Shown: positions 8,686 through 18,098 of the stretch, piece after piece
Layout: the number at the start of each line of letters is the position of its first letter
Numbering within the stretch: the stretch's first letter is position 1
DNA from: Stenotrophomonas sp. HITSZ_GD
GTDB lineage: Bacteria > Pseudomonadota > Gammaproteobacteria > Xanthomonadales > Xanthomonadaceae
NCBI RefSeq assembly: GCF_029543105.1
Contig: NZ_JARQXB010000015.1
Location: forward strand, 1 to 64,000
Length of the DNA stretch: 64,000 nucleotides
Reading direction: 5' to 3'
Made by a program: the position numbers and the translations under genes
The notes under the pieces: model-generated
The model's database searches: none
The model's input: the letters and a program-made list of their open reading frames with translations, nothing else
What the model was told of the DNA's origin: nothing

Positions 8686-9996
8686 GTGTCCCGTATTTCC
8701 CGTTGTACCCGCAGTGCGTTGGCGCTGTGCATCGCCGCCGGGCTTTGCGCGCCGGCCTGGGCGCAGGACGAAGCCGGCGCCAGGACGCCGGGCAAGGTAC
8801 GCGACGGCATCGACCTGACCCTGGATTTCGTCGGCAACGTGGCTTCCAACCCGGTGGGCGGCGTGGAGCAGGGCACGGAAGGTTCGTACTGGGTGATGGC
8901 GCAGTCGAAGTTCGACCTCGACAAGTTGTTCGGCGTCCACAACACCGACGTGGACCTGCAATGGGCCTGGTTCGCCGGGCGCAACCTGGCGCGCGAGAAG
9001 ATCGGCAGTTCCATCAGCGCGCAGCAGACCTGGCGCCCGGTCGCCGGTGGCCGCCTCACCCGCATGACCGTGCGCCACCGCTTCGACAACGGCCTGAGCA
9101 TCACCGCCGGCCGCGCGCCGGTGAACAGCTACTTCAACAACTCCCCGCTCAACTGCGTGTTCATGAGCAACGCGATGTGCCTCACGCCGTATGGTGCGAT
9201 CACCGACCTGGGCATCACCGCGTATCCGAACTCTTCGTGGGCGGCGATCTTGCGATACGACGTCAACGACCGCTGGTACGCCCAGACCGGTGCGTTCGAT
9301 TACAACAACGACCTCAACAAGGCCGGCAAGAACGGCCTGGATTTCTCCTTCGGGGAGGGAACCGGCACCATCGTGCCGTTCGAGGTCGGCTACCAGACCA
9401 ACGCGAAGAACGACCCGCTGCCGCGCGCCTACCGCGTGGGCGTGTACCACAACAGCGATGGCGGCAAGAGCCCTTACTGGGACATCAACGGCAACCCGGC
9501 CGGGCTCACCGGCAAGGCGTTTGCCAGCCAGGATGGCTCGCGCGTGGGCTGGTACGCCATGGCAGACCGGACCGTGTGGAAGCAGGGGCCGCGCAGCCTG
9601 GCGCTGTTCGCGCGCTACTACGTCAATACCGGCAACGATGCGCCGATCGATTACTTCGCGTCCGCCGGCTTCGTGAAGACCGGCACCTTCGCCGGACGCG
9701 ACCGCGATACGCTGGCGATGTTCGTCTCCAACACGCATTTCAGCGACAGCCAGCAGGCCTACCTGCGCGACCGCCGGATCCGCAACGGTGGCAGCGGCAC
9801 GCCGGACAACAACGAGATCATCGCCGAGCTGAGCTACGGCTGGGCGGTGCATCGCGGCGTCCGGCTGATGCCGAACCTGCAATACATCGTCCATCCCGAC
9901 CCGATCTACGCGCCCACCCGCACCACCGACATCCCCGATGCGCTGGTGGTGGGCCTGCGCGTGGACGTGCATTTCGCCCAGCTGTTTGGCTGGTGA
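8686..9996 (+). CDS. OprB-family outer-membrane porin
   Basis: This 436-residue protein has a signal peptide (about residues 1-26, ending APAWAQ) and the alternating strands of an OprB-type carbohydrate-selective porin: the GIDLTLDF start, LDKLFGVHNTDVDLQW, RYDVNDRWYAQTGAFDYN, and a C-terminal strand ending in aromatic tryptophan (VDVHFAQLFGW). The GTG at 8686 is preferred because AGGAGG lies at 8676-8681 and the signal peptide starts there. In this operon it would let the pathway's substrate cross the outer membrane, working with the transporter upstream; OprB homologues are not limited to sugars. Substrate unknown. Confidence 0.82.
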   Translation: MSRISRCTRSALALCIAAGLCAPAWAQDEAGARTPGKVRDGIDLTLDFVGNVASNPVGGVEQGTEGSYWVMAQSKFDLDKLFGVHNTDVDLQWAWFAGRNLAREKIGSSISAQQTWRPVAGGRLTRMTVRHRFDNGLSITAGRAPVNSYFNNSPLNCVFMSNAMCLTPYGAITDLGITAYPNSSWAAILRYDVNDRWYAQTGAFDYNNDLNKAGKNGLDFSFGEGTGTIVPFEVGYQTNAKNDPLPRAYRVGVYHNSDGGKSPYWDINGNPAGLTGKAFASQDGSRVGWYAMADRTVWKQGPRSLALFARYYVNTGNDAPIDYFASAGFVKTGTFAGRDRDTLAMFVSNTHFSDSQQAYLRDRRIRNGGSGTPDNNEIIAELSYGWAVHRGVRLMPNLQYIVHPDPIYAPTRTTDIPDALVVGLRVDVHFAQLFGW

Positions 9997-10021
9997 CCTT
10001 CCTCCCCCACGAGGCCTGCCC

Positions 10022-11044
10022 ATGATCATCGACTGCCACGGTCACTACACCACCGCCCCCAAGGGCCATGACGCTTTCCGCAAGGCACAGGTCGCGCATT
10101 TCGACGACCCGTCGCTGCCGCCGGCGGTGTACCCCACGATCTCCGACGACGCGCTGCGCGAGAGCGTGGAGAACCACCAGCTGCGCCTGCTGCGCGAGCG
10201 GGGCGCGGACATGACGATCTTCTCGCCGCGCGCCAGCACGATGGCCCACCATGTGGGAGATGAGCGTGTCAGCGCCGAATGGACGCGCCGTTGCAACGAC
10301 CTGATCGCCCGCGTGGTCGGGCTATACCCCGAGACCTTCATCGGCGTGTGCCAGCTGCCACAGTCGCCGGGCGTGCCGATCAGCCATTCGATCGGCGAGC
10401 TGGAGCGTTGCGTCAACGAGCTGGGCTTCGTGGGGTGCAACCTCAACCCGGACCCGTCAGGCGGACACTGGAGTGGCGTGCCGTTGACCGACAAGGCCTG
10501 GTATCCCTTCTTCGAAAAGATGGTGGAGCTGGACGTGCCGGCCATGGTGCATGTGTCCGGCAGCTGCAACCCCAACTTCCACGCCACCGGCGCGCATTAC
10601 CTCAATGCCGATACCACGGCGTTCATGCAGTTCCTGCAGGGTGACCTGTTCCGAGATTTCCCTGAGCTGCGCTTCATCATCCCGCACGGCGGCGGCGCGG
10701 TGCCGTACCACTGGGGCCGCTTCCGGGGCCTGGCCGACATGCTGGGCAAGCCGCCGCTGGACACGCACGTGATGCGTAACGTGTTCTTCGACACCTGCGT
10801 CTATCATCAGCCGGGCATCGATTTGCTGTTCGAGGTGATCGACATCGACAACATCCTGTTCGGTTCGGAAATGGTCGGCGCGGTGCGTGGCATCGATCCG
10901 CAGACGGGCCATTATTTCGACGACACGCGGCGCTATGTGGATGCGCTGGGACTGGCGCCGGCCGACCTGCACAAGGTGTACGAAGGCAATGCGCGGCGCG
11001 TCTATCCGCGCCTGGACGCGCAGCTGAAGGCAAGGGGGCTGTGA
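10022..11044 (+). CDS. ligJ: 4-oxalomesaconate hydratase (LigJ-type amidohydrolase)
   Basis: This 340-residue amidohydrolase-superfamily enzyme matches LigJ, which hydrates 4-oxalomesaconate to 4-carboxy-4-hydroxy-2-oxoadipate, the LigK substrate. Length is as expected. Zinc and catalytic residues are visible: H6 and H8 (DCHGH), H177 (VHVSGSC), H222 (IPHGGGAVPYHW) and E283 (FGSEMVG). It is the Sphingobium-type enzyme rather than the unrelated GalB of pseudomonads. The ATG at 10022 is used because the family begins with this metal motif. Its stop overlaps the ligI start (TGATG), showing tight coupling. Confidence 0.92.
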   Translation: MIIDCHGHYTTAPKGHDAFRKAQVAHFDDPSLPPAVYPTISDDALRESVENHQLRLLRERGADMTIFSPRASTMAHHVGDERVSAEWTRRCNDLIARVVGLYPETFIGVCQLPQSPGVPISHSIGELERCVNELGFVGCNLNPDPSGGHWSGVPLTDKAWYPFFEKMVELDVPAMVHVSGSCNPNFHATGAHYLNADTTAFMQFLQGDLFRDFPELRFIIPHGGGAVPYHWGRFRGLADMLGKPPLDTHVMRNVFFDTCVYHQPGIDLLFEVIDIDNILFGSEMVGAVRGIDPQTGHYFDDTRRYVDALGLAPADLHKVYEGNARRVYPRLDAQLKARGL

Positions 11045-11934
11045 TGGTCGCCTTCCAGAAAGATGCGAACTGGCTGGACTGGTGCGCGCACCCCAGCAAA
11101 CCGGCGTTCGTTCCGCCGGCGGGTGCAGTGGACGCACATTGCCATGTGTTCGGACCGGGCGACGAGTTTCCGTATGCACCCGAGCGCAAGTACACGCCGT
11201 GCGATGCGGGCAAGGCGCAGCTGTTTGCCCTGCGCGATTTTCTTGGCTTCGAGCGCAACGTGATCGTGCAGGCGACGTGCCATGGCGCGGACAACCGGGC
11301 GTTGGTGGATGCGTTGCAAGCGGCGGATGGGCGGGCCCGCGGCGTGGCGACGGTGCGCGACACGGTGACCGATGCGGAGCTGGCCGCGCTGCATGCGGCC
11401 GGCGTGCGCGGGGTGCGCTTCAACTTTGTGCGGCGGCTGGTGGATCCGAAGCCGGATGCCTACTACCGGGCGATCATCGAGCGGATCGCGCCGTTGGGCT
11501 GGCATGTGGTGATCTATTTCGAGGCCGCGGACCTGGCCGAGCGCTGGGACTTCTTCACTTCGCTGCCGACGACGGTGGTGGTGGACCACATGGGCCGGCC
11601 GGATGTGCGGCTGCCGGTCGAGGGGCCAGAGTTCCAGCGGTTCGTGCGGTTGATGGACGAGCATCCGAACGTGTGGAGCAAGGTGAGCTGCCCGGAGCGG
11701 CTGTCCGTGTCCGGGCCCCCAGGGTATGACGACGTGGTGCCGTTCGCGCGCTACCTGGTGGAGCGGTTCCCGGATCGCGTGCTGTGGGGCACGGATTGGC
11801 CGCATCCCAACATGACTTCGCATATGCCCGATGATGGGAAACTGGTGGATTTTATCCCGCGCATCGCGGTGAGTGCGGATTTGCAGCGGAAGTTGTTGGT
11901 CGATAATCCGATGCGGCTTTACTGGGGCGCGTAG
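11044..11934 (+). CDS. ligI: 2-pyrone-4,6-dicarboxylate lactonase
   Basis: This 296-residue amidohydrolase opens 2-pyrone-4,6-dicarboxylate to 4-oxalomesaconate in the protocatechuate-4,5 pathway. Visible residues are H32 and H34 (VDAHCHVFGPG), the substrate arginine region RFNFVRRL, VDHMGRPD and the catalytic aspartate in WGTDWPHPN. The ATG at 11044 overlaps the ligJ stop. With LigJ, GalD and LigK it forms a complete route from the pyrone to pyruvate plus oxaloacetate. No ring-cleaving dioxygenase or LigC dehydrogenase is present on either side. Confidence 0.92.
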   Translation: MVAFQKDANWLDWCAHPSKPAFVPPAGAVDAHCHVFGPGDEFPYAPERKYTPCDAGKAQLFALRDFLGFERNVIVQATCHGADNRALVDALQAADGRARGVATVRDTVTDAELAALHAAGVRGVRFNFVRRLVDPKPDAYYRAIIERIAPLGWHVVIYFEAADLAERWDFFTSLPTTVVVDHMGRPDVRLPVEGPEFQRFVRLMDEHPNVWSKVSCPERLSVSGPPGYDDVVPFARYLVERFPDRVLWGTDWPHPNMTSHMPDDGKLVDFIPRIAVSADLQRKLLVDNPMRLYWGA

Positions 11935-11962
11935 AGCGGCTCTCCGGGTTTCATGCGGCGGC

Positions 11963-12070
11963 CTTCGGGGGCGGCGGGCGCTTTCGGGACACGCCGTGAA
12001 TCCATCCATGGAGGCTCGTAGGCGACATCCATGTCGCCTACGGTCCCGAAAGCGCCCGCCGCCCCCGAAG
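11963..12070. repeat. Dispersed palindromic repeat, copy 1
   Basis: Perfect 28-bp inverted arms (11963-11990 and 12043-12070) enclose a 52-bp core (11991-12042) that contains a 12-bp palindrome CGTAGGCGACAT (12017-12028) pairing with 12031-12042. The core recurs at 25088-25139 (two differences) and, inverted and identical, at 25374-25425. The arms beyond CGGGAC/GTCCCG are unrelated between copies. It starts 28 bases after the ligI stop and could also act as that operon's transcript end. The rest of the gap to 12180 shows nothing further. Confidence 0.9.
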
Positions 12071-12180
12071 ACCGCTCAGGTTTCCCACGAACGGATACGC
12101 GCCGCTACATACTGTGTGGCGCGCTGGTCGTGTCTTTCTCCTGCTCCTCGTGGGAGCGGCTTCGGCCGCGACCCGTCGAC

Positions 12181-12759
12181 CTACAGGATTCCCGGAATCA
12201 GGGCGCGCGTCCGCTGTTTGTACGCGGCATACCGTTCACCGAATTGTTCGCCCAGCCAGCGCTCTTCCAGCCGCAGCTTGCGCCAGAACGAGACGAACAC
12301 GATCGCCAGCGCGATCAGCCCACGCCAGTCGCCCACCTTGATTGCATTGCCGAGGAAGGCGAGCAGCAAACCGGTGTAAATCGGATGGCGTATCCAACGG
12401 TAGGGGCCGCGCTCGATGAGCTCATGGTCCTGCTTGAGTTGCACCACGCTGCTCCAGTTGCTGCCCAGCAGGTGGCGCGACCAGATCGCCAGGGCGACAC
12501 CGACCCATGCGAGCGCCACGCCGGTGGCCCTGATCGGAATGCTTTTGGGAACGAAGCGTTCGCTCAGCCAGCTGCCTTCGTACCATTCGCCCGGGCCCAG
12601 CAGGAGCACCGCGACCAGCAGGGGCAACCAGTACACCGCCAGCTGTCGCCATGGGGTTTCGCTGCGGCTGGCGCGTTTCACCCGGCGCGCGGACCAGATC
12701 CAGTAACCGAGGAATACCAACCAGGCGAGGGAGAGTGCGGCGTCGAGAAAGGCTTTCAT
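12181..12759 (-). CDS. Isoprenylcysteine carboxyl methyltransferase-like membrane protein
   Basis: This 192-residue protein has about four membrane segments and the C-terminal signature of the ICMT/PEMT-like methyltransferases: ERGPYRWIRHPIYTGLLLAFLG followed by a final helix and the E-E-W...Y..Y motif (LEERWLGEQFGERYAAYKQRTRALIPGIL). The family uses S-adenosylmethionine at the membrane, but bacterial substrates are mostly unknown (lipids or prenylated compounds). It lies 53 bases downstream of the GGDEF/EAL gene on the same strand and may be read through from it. No functional link to motility is apparent. Confidence 0.8.
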   Translation of the reverse strand: MKAFLDAALSLAWLVFLGYWIWSARRVKRASRSETPWRQLAVYWLPLLVAVLLLGPGEWYEGSWLSERFVPKSIPIRATGVALAWVGVALAIWSRHLLGSNWSSVVQLKQDHELIERGPYRWIRHPIYTGLLLAFLGNAIKVGDWRGLIALAIVFVSFWRKLRLEERWLGEQFGERYAAYKQRTRALIPGIL

Positions 12760-12812
12760 GGGCGCAACGTAGGGGCGATGGGCCGATCCTACCGGTTACG
12801 GCCGCACTGCGT

Positions 12813-15398
12813 TCATTCGGCGTCGCGCTCGGCCAGCCAGCGCTCCAGGTCCGCGGCCGGCAGTGGCTTGGAAAACAGGAAGCCTTGCAGCACTTCGCAG
12901 CCCAGGCCGGCAAGCAGGCGGCGCTGCCGTTCGGTTTCCACGCCCTCGGCCACCACGTGCTTGCGCAGGCTCTCGCCGATGCGCAACACGGAGTTGGTCA
13001 GGGCGCGGGCGGACATGCTGTGCTCGATGTCGCGCACGAAGCTCATGTCCAGCTTCAATTCGTTGATCGGCAGCCGGTGCAGGTGGCTCAGGCTCGAATA
13101 GCCGGTGCCGAAGTCGTCCAGCGACAAGGCCAGGCCGGCGGCCTGCATGGCCGCGATGTTGTCCAGCACGCGCGGCTGTGGAGAGAGCATCACGCTCTCG
13201 GTCATCTCCAGCGTCACGTCGGTCGGCGAGAGGCCGTGTTGCAGCAGCAGGCGCAGCAGTTCGTCCAGCAGCTGTGGGTCCTCGAAGTTGCTGGCCGACA
13301 GGTTCACCGCGATGCGCGGGATGGCCACGCCGCGCGCGCGCCAGTCGGCGAGCTGGCGCAGCGCGTTGCGCAGCACCCATCGGCACAGGTCGCCGATCAG
13401 GCCGCTTTCCTCGGCCAGCGGCACGAAGCGGGCCGGCGAGATCGCGCCCAGCTGCGGGTGGTCCCAGCGCAGCAGTACTTCCACGCCATACAGCGGGTGC
13501 GGCGGATGGCTGAGGACCTGCGGCTGGTAATGCAGCTGCAACTGGTCGCGGCGCAGGGCCTCGCGCAGCGCGGTTTCCAGCGCGACGCGCTCCTGCGCCA
13601 GGCGGTTCATGTCGGCGCTGAAAAAGCGGAAGCTGCCGCCGCCTTCGGTCTTGGCGCGATGCATCGCCAGGTCGGCATGCCGCAGCAGCGTGTTGATATC
13701 GCGGCCGTCCTCGGGAAAGATCGCCACGCCGATGCTGGCCGAGGGATGCAGCGTCATGTGACCGACCACCGACGGCGCGGCGATCGCCCCCAGCAGGCGC
13801 TCGGCGATGCCGCCGGCCTGCTCGGCGCCGCAGTTCGGCAGCGCCAGCACGAATTCGTCGCCGGCCTGGCGCCCGACAAGGTCCCCCAGGCCGAGGTTCT
13901 CGCCCAGGCGCTGGGCGATATCGCGCAGCAGGCCGTCGCCGGCGGCGTGGCCCTGGGTCTCGTTGACCCGCTTGAAGCGGTCCACGTCGAGGAACAGCAC
14001 CGCCGCCGGCGCATGCTGGCTCTCGGCGTTCACCAGCAACTGCTCGGCGCGGGCGTTGAACATCATCCGGTTCGGCAGGCTGGTCAGCGCGTCGTAGAAG
14101 GCCAGCTGGTGCACCCGGGCACGGGTGTGCTCGCGTTCCAGCGCCAGCGCGCACAGGTGCAAGCAGATGTCGGCAAGCTTGATGTGCCAGGGGTCGGGCT
14201 CGCGCGCCTCGGCGTAGTAGATGGCGAAGGTACCGAGCACGCGGCCGCCGCTGGACTTGATCGGGCTCGACCACGCCGCGTGCAGGTCGTAGCGCGCGGC
14301 GAAGTGGCGGAAGTCCTTGAACAGCGGGTCGGTGGCGATGTCGCTCACGCTCACCGGCCGCCCGCGCCAGGCGGCGGTGCCGCACACGCCCACGCCCGCG
14401 CCGATGCGCAGGCCGTCCACGTCCTCGCTGTATCCGGGCGGCATGCTGGGCGAGGCGAGGGTATGCAGGCGGCTGTCGCTGTCCACGCTGAGTACCGAGG
14501 CGCGCAGCGCCGGGGCCACGCGCTCGAGCTCCACGCAGATCATCGCCATCACGTCGGCCAGCGGCTGCTCGCGCACGATCGCGTCGAGCACGTGGGTGTG
14601 CAGCACCTCGTGCATCTTGGCGTGGGTGATGTCGGTGATCACCGCCACCGTTTCGCTGGGCACGCCGGGTACATCGCTCACCGGATTGGTGATTACCGAG
14701 GTCCACAGCGGCTGGCCGTCGTGGCGGTACAGCAGCAGGTCGGCGCGCGCCTGGCGCCAGGCGGCGGCCTGTTCGTAGAGCCCGCGCAAGGTGTCCGGGT
14801 CGGTATGCGGGCCGGCCAGCACCTGCGAGGGACGCTTGCCGCGCATTTGCGCCAGCGAATAGCCGAACAGGCGGGTGAATCCTTCGTTGACGTAGGCCAC
14901 GCCCAGCGCATCGTCCAGCGTGAGCAAGGCGGTGTCGCTGCGGTCCACGGCCAGCGAGAGCTGGCGCATGCGTGCTTCGTGTTCGCGCTGGCGGGTGACA
15001 TCGCGGATGAAGCCTACCGTCACGCGGCGCGTGTCGCGTTCCACGCTGAGCAGCGAAATGGCCAGCACGGCGACATTGCCGTCGCCGCGCACCAGCTGGA
15101 TGTCGCGCGGGTCGGTGGCGCGGCCCGGCGGGTCGAGCGCCACTTCGTCGAAGTACGTGCCCAGGATCGCCGGGCACAGGTGTTCCACCGGCTGGCCGCA
15201 CACCAGCGCGGACTCCGTGCCCCAGATGCGCTCGGCGGCGCGGTTGAACATCACCACGCGCCGCGCCGTGTCCACCGCGATGACGCCGTGCGGCATCTGC
15301 GAGAACGTGTAGGCCAGCAACGTGTCCAGGTCGCGCGGATCGATCAGCGCGGTCTCGGGCAGTGTGGCGGTCGCGGTGGACAGCGCGAGGTCGTCCAT
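12813..15398 (-). CDS. PAS-PAS-GAF-GGDEF-EAL c-di-GMP phosphodiesterase
   Basis: This 861-residue cytoplasmic protein reads: PAS (about 25-130), PAS (about 145-255), GAF (about 270-400), GGDEF (about 425-580) and EAL (about 600-850). The cyclase signature is degenerate (AGDEF, 512-516) with no RxxD inhibitory site. The EAL domain looks active: EVLLRW (from 640), NLSASNF, LEMTESVM, DDFGTGYSSL, KLDMSF, VVAEGVETE and QGFLFSKPL are all present. The ATG at 15398 lies seven bases after the cheB stop, so it is the last gene of the cheR-cheD-cheB operon and should lower c-di-GMP in motile cells. Confidence 0.9.
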   Translation of the reverse strand: MDDLALSTATATLPETALIDPRDLDTLLAYTFSQMPHGVIAVDTARRVVMFNRAAERIWGTESALVCGQPVEHLCPAILGTYFDEVALDPPGRATDPRDIQLVRGDGNVAVLAISLLSVERDTRRVTVGFIRDVTRQREHEARMRQLSLAVDRSDTALLTLDDALGVAYVNEGFTRLFGYSLAQMRGKRPSQVLAGPHTDPDTLRGLYEQAAAWRQARADLLLYRHDGQPLWTSVITNPVSDVPGVPSETVAVITDITHAKMHEVLHTHVLDAIVREQPLADVMAMICVELERVAPALRASVLSVDSDSRLHTLASPSMPPGYSEDVDGLRIGAGVGVCGTAAWRGRPVSVSDIATDPLFKDFRHFAARYDLHAAWSSPIKSSGGRVLGTFAIYYAEAREPDPWHIKLADICLHLCALALEREHTRARVHQLAFYDALTSLPNRMMFNARAEQLLVNAESQHAPAAVLFLDVDRFKRVNETQGHAAGDGLLRDIAQRLGENLGLGDLVGRQAGDEFVLALPNCGAEQAGGIAERLLGAIAAPSVVGHMTLHPSASIGVAIFPEDGRDINTLLRHADLAMHRAKTEGGGSFRFFSADMNRLAQERVALETALREALRRDQLQLHYQPQVLSHPPHPLYGVEVLLRWDHPQLGAISPARFVPLAEESGLIGDLCRWVLRNALRQLADWRARGVAIPRIAVNLSASNFEDPQLLDELLRLLLQHGLSPTDVTLEMTESVMLSPQPRVLDNIAAMQAAGLALSLDDFGTGYSSLSHLHRLPINELKLDMSFVRDIEHSMSARALTNSVLRIGESLRKHVVAEGVETERQRRLLAGLGCEVLQGFLFSKPLPAADLERWLAERDAE

Positions 15399-15405
15399 GC
15401 GCGCC

Positions 15406-16491
15406 TCAGCGACTGACGCGGGAAAGGGCGAGCAGGCGCTCGGCGACGCGCTCCAGCGGGACGGTCTCCTGTGCGGCCCCCAACTTGAAGGCGGCACCGG
15501 GCATGCCCCACACCACCGAGGTGGCTTCGTCCTGCACGAGCGTGGCGGCGCCAGCCTGCTGCATTTCCAGCAAGCCGCGGGCGCCGTCGTCGCCCATGCC
15601 GGTGAGGATCGCGCCGATCGCGTTGGGGCCAGCGTTGGCTGCCACCGAGCGGAACAGCACGTCCACGGCGGGTTTGTGGCGGTTGACCGGCTCGGTGTCG
15701 TCGATGCGGCAGCGCCAGCGGGCGCCGTCGCGGATCACGCGCAGGTGGCGGCCGCCCGGCGGCAGGTAGGCGTGGCCCGGCAGCACGGCCTCGCCATCGC
15801 TGGCCTCACGCACGGACATCGCTGAATGGCGGTCCAGGCGCTCGGCGAAGGCGGTGCTGAAGCTGGCCGGCAGGTGCTGGGTCAGCACCACGGCCGGCGC
15901 GTCGGCGGGCATGCCTTCGAGCACCACGCGCAAGGCCTCGGTGCCGCCGGCCGAGGCGCCGATGGCGATCAGGCGGTCGGTGGTGCGGAACAGGCCCGCG
16001 CGTGCGGCGGCGCTGGCCGGCGTGGCCGCCGGGGTATCGAGCTCGACCTTGGCGGCGGCCGGGCGCGCCAGCGGGCGCACGCGCGCCTGCGCGGCGGCCT
16101 TGACCTTGCCGACGATCTCTTCGGCATAGGTTTCCAGCCCGCGCGCGACATCGAGTTTGGGCTTGGCGACGAAATCCACCGCGCCCAGCGACAGCGCCTG
16201 CAGCGTGGTATCCGCGCCGCGCTCTGTGAGCGAGGAAATCATCACCACGGGCGTGGGGCGCAGGCGCATCAGGTTCTCGAGGAACGCCAGCCCGTCCATG
16301 CGTGGCATTTCCACGTCCAGCGTGATGACGTCGGGGTTGAGGCGCTTGATCTTCTCGCGCGCCAGCAGCGGGTCGGCGGCGCTGCCGACGACCTCGATGC
16401 CGATGTCGCGCGAAAGGATTTCGGTGAGGATCTGCCGCACGACCGCGGAGTCGTCGACGATCAATACGCGGACCGGAGCCTGCAGGTTCAT
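15406..16491 (-). CDS. cheB: Chemotaxis glutamate methylesterase/deamidase CheB
   Basis: CheB removes methyl groups from chemoreceptors and so resets sensitivity. The 361-residue protein has an N-terminal receiver (phospho-acceptor D59 in [11 protein letters not shown]), a linker of about 50 residues rich in Ala/Pro, and the esterase domain with the catalytic triad motifs [10 protein letters not shown] (Ser), [10 protein letters not shown] (His) and GMGDDGARG (Asp). Its ATG overlaps the cheD stop (ATGA). It is the only cheB in the window, so it probably serves all four receptors and possibly both CheA proteins. Confidence 0.95.
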   Translation of the reverse strand: MNLQAPVRVLIVDDSAVVRQILTEILSRDIGIEVVGSAADPLLAREKIKRLNPDVITLDVEMPRMDGLAFLENLMRLRPTPVVMISSLTERGADTTLQALSLGAVDFVAKPKLDVARGLETYAEEIVGKVKAAAQARVRPLARPAAAKVELDTPAATPASAAARAGLFRTTDRLIAIGASAGGTEALRVVLEGMPADAPAVVLTQHLPASFSTAFAERLDRHSAMSVREASDGEAVLPGHAYLPPGGRHLRVIRDGARWRCRIDDTEPVNRHKPAVDVLFRSVAANAGPNAIGAILTGMGDDGARGLLEMQQAGAATLVQDEATSVVWGMPGAAFKLGAAQETVPLERVAERLLALSRVSR

Positions 16492-17084
16492 TGGAACAGC
16501 TCCACGCCGCCGCTGACGGGCGTCTTCGACAGGCGGGCCCGTACGGCCGATTCGGTCGCCGCGACCTCGGCCTCGTGCGCATGCGGCAGGCGCTGCACGA
16601 CGACGCGGCCGGTGACCGGGAAGAACCAGATCTTGCGCGGATGGATGCCGCACAGGTCCTCGGCCACGATGGGGATGTGCTCGGCCAGCAGGTAGGCGCG
16701 CACGAACTCGGCGTTGCGCGTGCCCACCGGGTTGGAGGTGAAGCCCTTGAGCACGTTGGCGCCGCCGAACACCTTGGCCTCCAGGCGCTTGCGGTGCGCG
16801 CCGCGCTTGAGCAGGTCGTTGATCAGCAACTCCATGGCGTAGCTGCCGTAGCGCGCCGGCGCACCGTCGCCGACCTGGCCTTCGGGCAGCAGGAAGTGGT
16901 TCATCCCGCCGATCTTCAGCACTGGGTCGCGCACGCACGCGGCCACGCACGAGCCCAGCGTGGTGGTCAGCGCGGTGTCGTCGTCCACCACCAGGTACTG
17001 GGTGGGCAACAGCTTGGCGGCGATGGTCTGGAAACGGGTGTCGCGGTAGCGCATCACCTCGTCGATCTTCAGGGCCGAGGTCAT
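16488..17084 (-). CDS. cheD: Chemoreceptor glutamine deamidase CheD
   Basis: CheD deamidates glutamines of chemoreceptors. The 198-residue protein shows the catalytic cysteine and histidine motifs [13 protein letters not shown] and GGMNHFLLP, and the VFGGANVL element. It overlaps cheR upstream by four bases and cheB downstream by four. The upstream start at 17084 is fixed by the overlap and by the family N-terminus. CheD often marks chemotaxis systems that also contain a receptor methylation circuit like this one. Confidence 0.94.
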   Translation of the reverse strand: MTSALKIDEVMRYRDTRFQTIAAKLLPTQYLVVDDDTALTTTLGSCVAACVRDPVLKIGGMNHFLLPEGQVGDGAPARYGSYAMELLINDLLKRGAHRKRLEAKVFGGANVLKGFTSNPVGTRNAEFVRAYLLAEHIPIVAEDLCGIHPRKIWFFPVTGRVVVQRLPHAHEAEVAATESAVRARLSKTPVSGGVELFQ

Positions 17085-17941
17085 GCGCGCGCTCCGCGGG
17101 CGGCGCGGTACAGCGTGCGGCCGCAGGGCTGGATCAGGTCGGCGGCGTGCAGGTAGTTCTCCGAGTGCCCGGTGTACAGCAGCCCGTCCTCGCCCAGGTG
17201 CGGCACCAGGCGCGAGAGGATGCCGCGCTGGGTGGGCTTGTCGAAATAGATCATCACGTTGCGGCAGAACACCGCGGCGAACGGGCCGCCCACGTCGTAG
17301 CGCGGGGCCAGCAGGTTGAGCTGGCGGAACTCGATCAGCTGGCGCAGCGCCGGCAGCACCCGGCACTTGCCTTCGTTCGGGCCGCTGCCGCGCTGGAAGT
17401 ACTTGCGGCGCAGCGCCGGGTCCAGCGAGGACACGCGGTCGACCGGATATACGCCGCGCGCACCGGTCTCCAGCACCTGGGTGTCCACGTCGGTGGCCAG
17501 GATGCGCACCGGCGGGTTCAGCGTGCCGAACGCCTCGCAGGCGGTGATCGCCATCGAGTACGGCTCTTCGCCGGTGGACGCCGCGCACGACCACAGTTTG
17601 AGCGTGGGTTCGCGGCGATGCTTGAGCAGTTCCTCGCGCAGCTTGTCGAAATGGTGCGGCTCGCGGAAGAACGAGGTGAGGTTGGTGGTCAGCGCGTTGG
17701 TGAACGCCTGCCACTCGTCCTCGTCCTGGCCGCTTTCCAGCAGGTCCAGGTAGTCGCGGAACGAGCGCAGGCCGAGCGCGCGCAGCCGCCGCGAGAGCCG
17801 GCCGTACACCATGTCGCGCTTGGCCGGCGCCAGGGCAATGCCGGCGCGCTGGTGGATCAGTTCGCACACGCGGCGGAAATCGCGGTCGGCGAACTCGAAT
17901 TCGCGACTGTCGACGGGGGCGGGGGAGAGGGTGGGCGGCAT
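17081..17941 (-). CDS. cheR: Chemotaxis protein methyltransferase CheR
   Basis: CheR methylates receptor glutamates using S-adenosylmethionine. The 286-residue protein has the N-terminal helical domain ([27 protein letters not shown]) and the methyltransferase domain with [15 protein letters not shown] and the [10 protein letters not shown] motif. The start at 17941 follows GAGGTG and a sigma28 promoter at 17965-17991. Two of the four receptors here end with a CheR-docking pentapeptide. It heads the cheR-cheD-cheB-GGDEF/EAL operon. Confidence 0.95.
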   Translation of the reverse strand: MPPTLSPAPVDSREFEFADRDFRRVCELIHQRAGIALAPAKRDMVYGRLSRRLRALGLRSFRDYLDLLESGQDEDEWQAFTNALTTNLTSFFREPHHFDKLREELLKHRREPTLKLWSCAASTGEEPYSMAITACEAFGTLNPPVRILATDVDTQVLETGARGVYPVDRVSSLDPALRRKYFQRGSGPNEGKCRVLPALRQLIEFRQLNLLAPRYDVGGPFAAVFCRNVMIYFDKPTQRGILSRLVPHLGEDGLLYTGHSENYLHAADLIQPCGRTLYRAARGARA

Positions 17942-17964
17942 TCGGCACCTCGGGTTCAAGAAGG

Positions 17965-17991
17965 TTATCGGCCGCGCGGGGGCGGAACTGT
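17965..17991 (-). promoter_or_regulatory. sigma28-like promoter of cheR
   Basis: Read on the minus strand: ACAGTTCC-N11-GCCGATAA. The -10 half is a perfect FliA consensus; the -35 half is partial. The start of cheR lies 23 bases beyond. Confidence 0.75.
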
Positions 17992-18040
17992 AGTGCGAGC
18001 GCAGTCGCAAATTTCCTGCCCGCCACGGCGTGGCCGGCGC

Positions 18041-18074
18041 CCAAAAACAGACACCCCGGCCGGAGCCGGGGTGT
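18041..18074 (-). terminator. Terminator after the first chemoreceptor gene
   Basis: On the minus strand ACACCCCGGC (plus 18065-18074 read in complement) pairs perfectly with 18051-18060 around four bases and is followed by CTGTTTTTGGG. It lies 25 bases after the receptor stop and separates that gene from cheR. Confidence 0.85.
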
Positions 18075-18098
18075 GTGCATTGCCACTACACGGAGAGA

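Noticed and set aside
5932-10029. 1365-residue minus-strand reading frame across ligK to the porin
   Set aside because: It crosses several well-supported genes and intergenic gaps on the other strand and has no recognisable domain.
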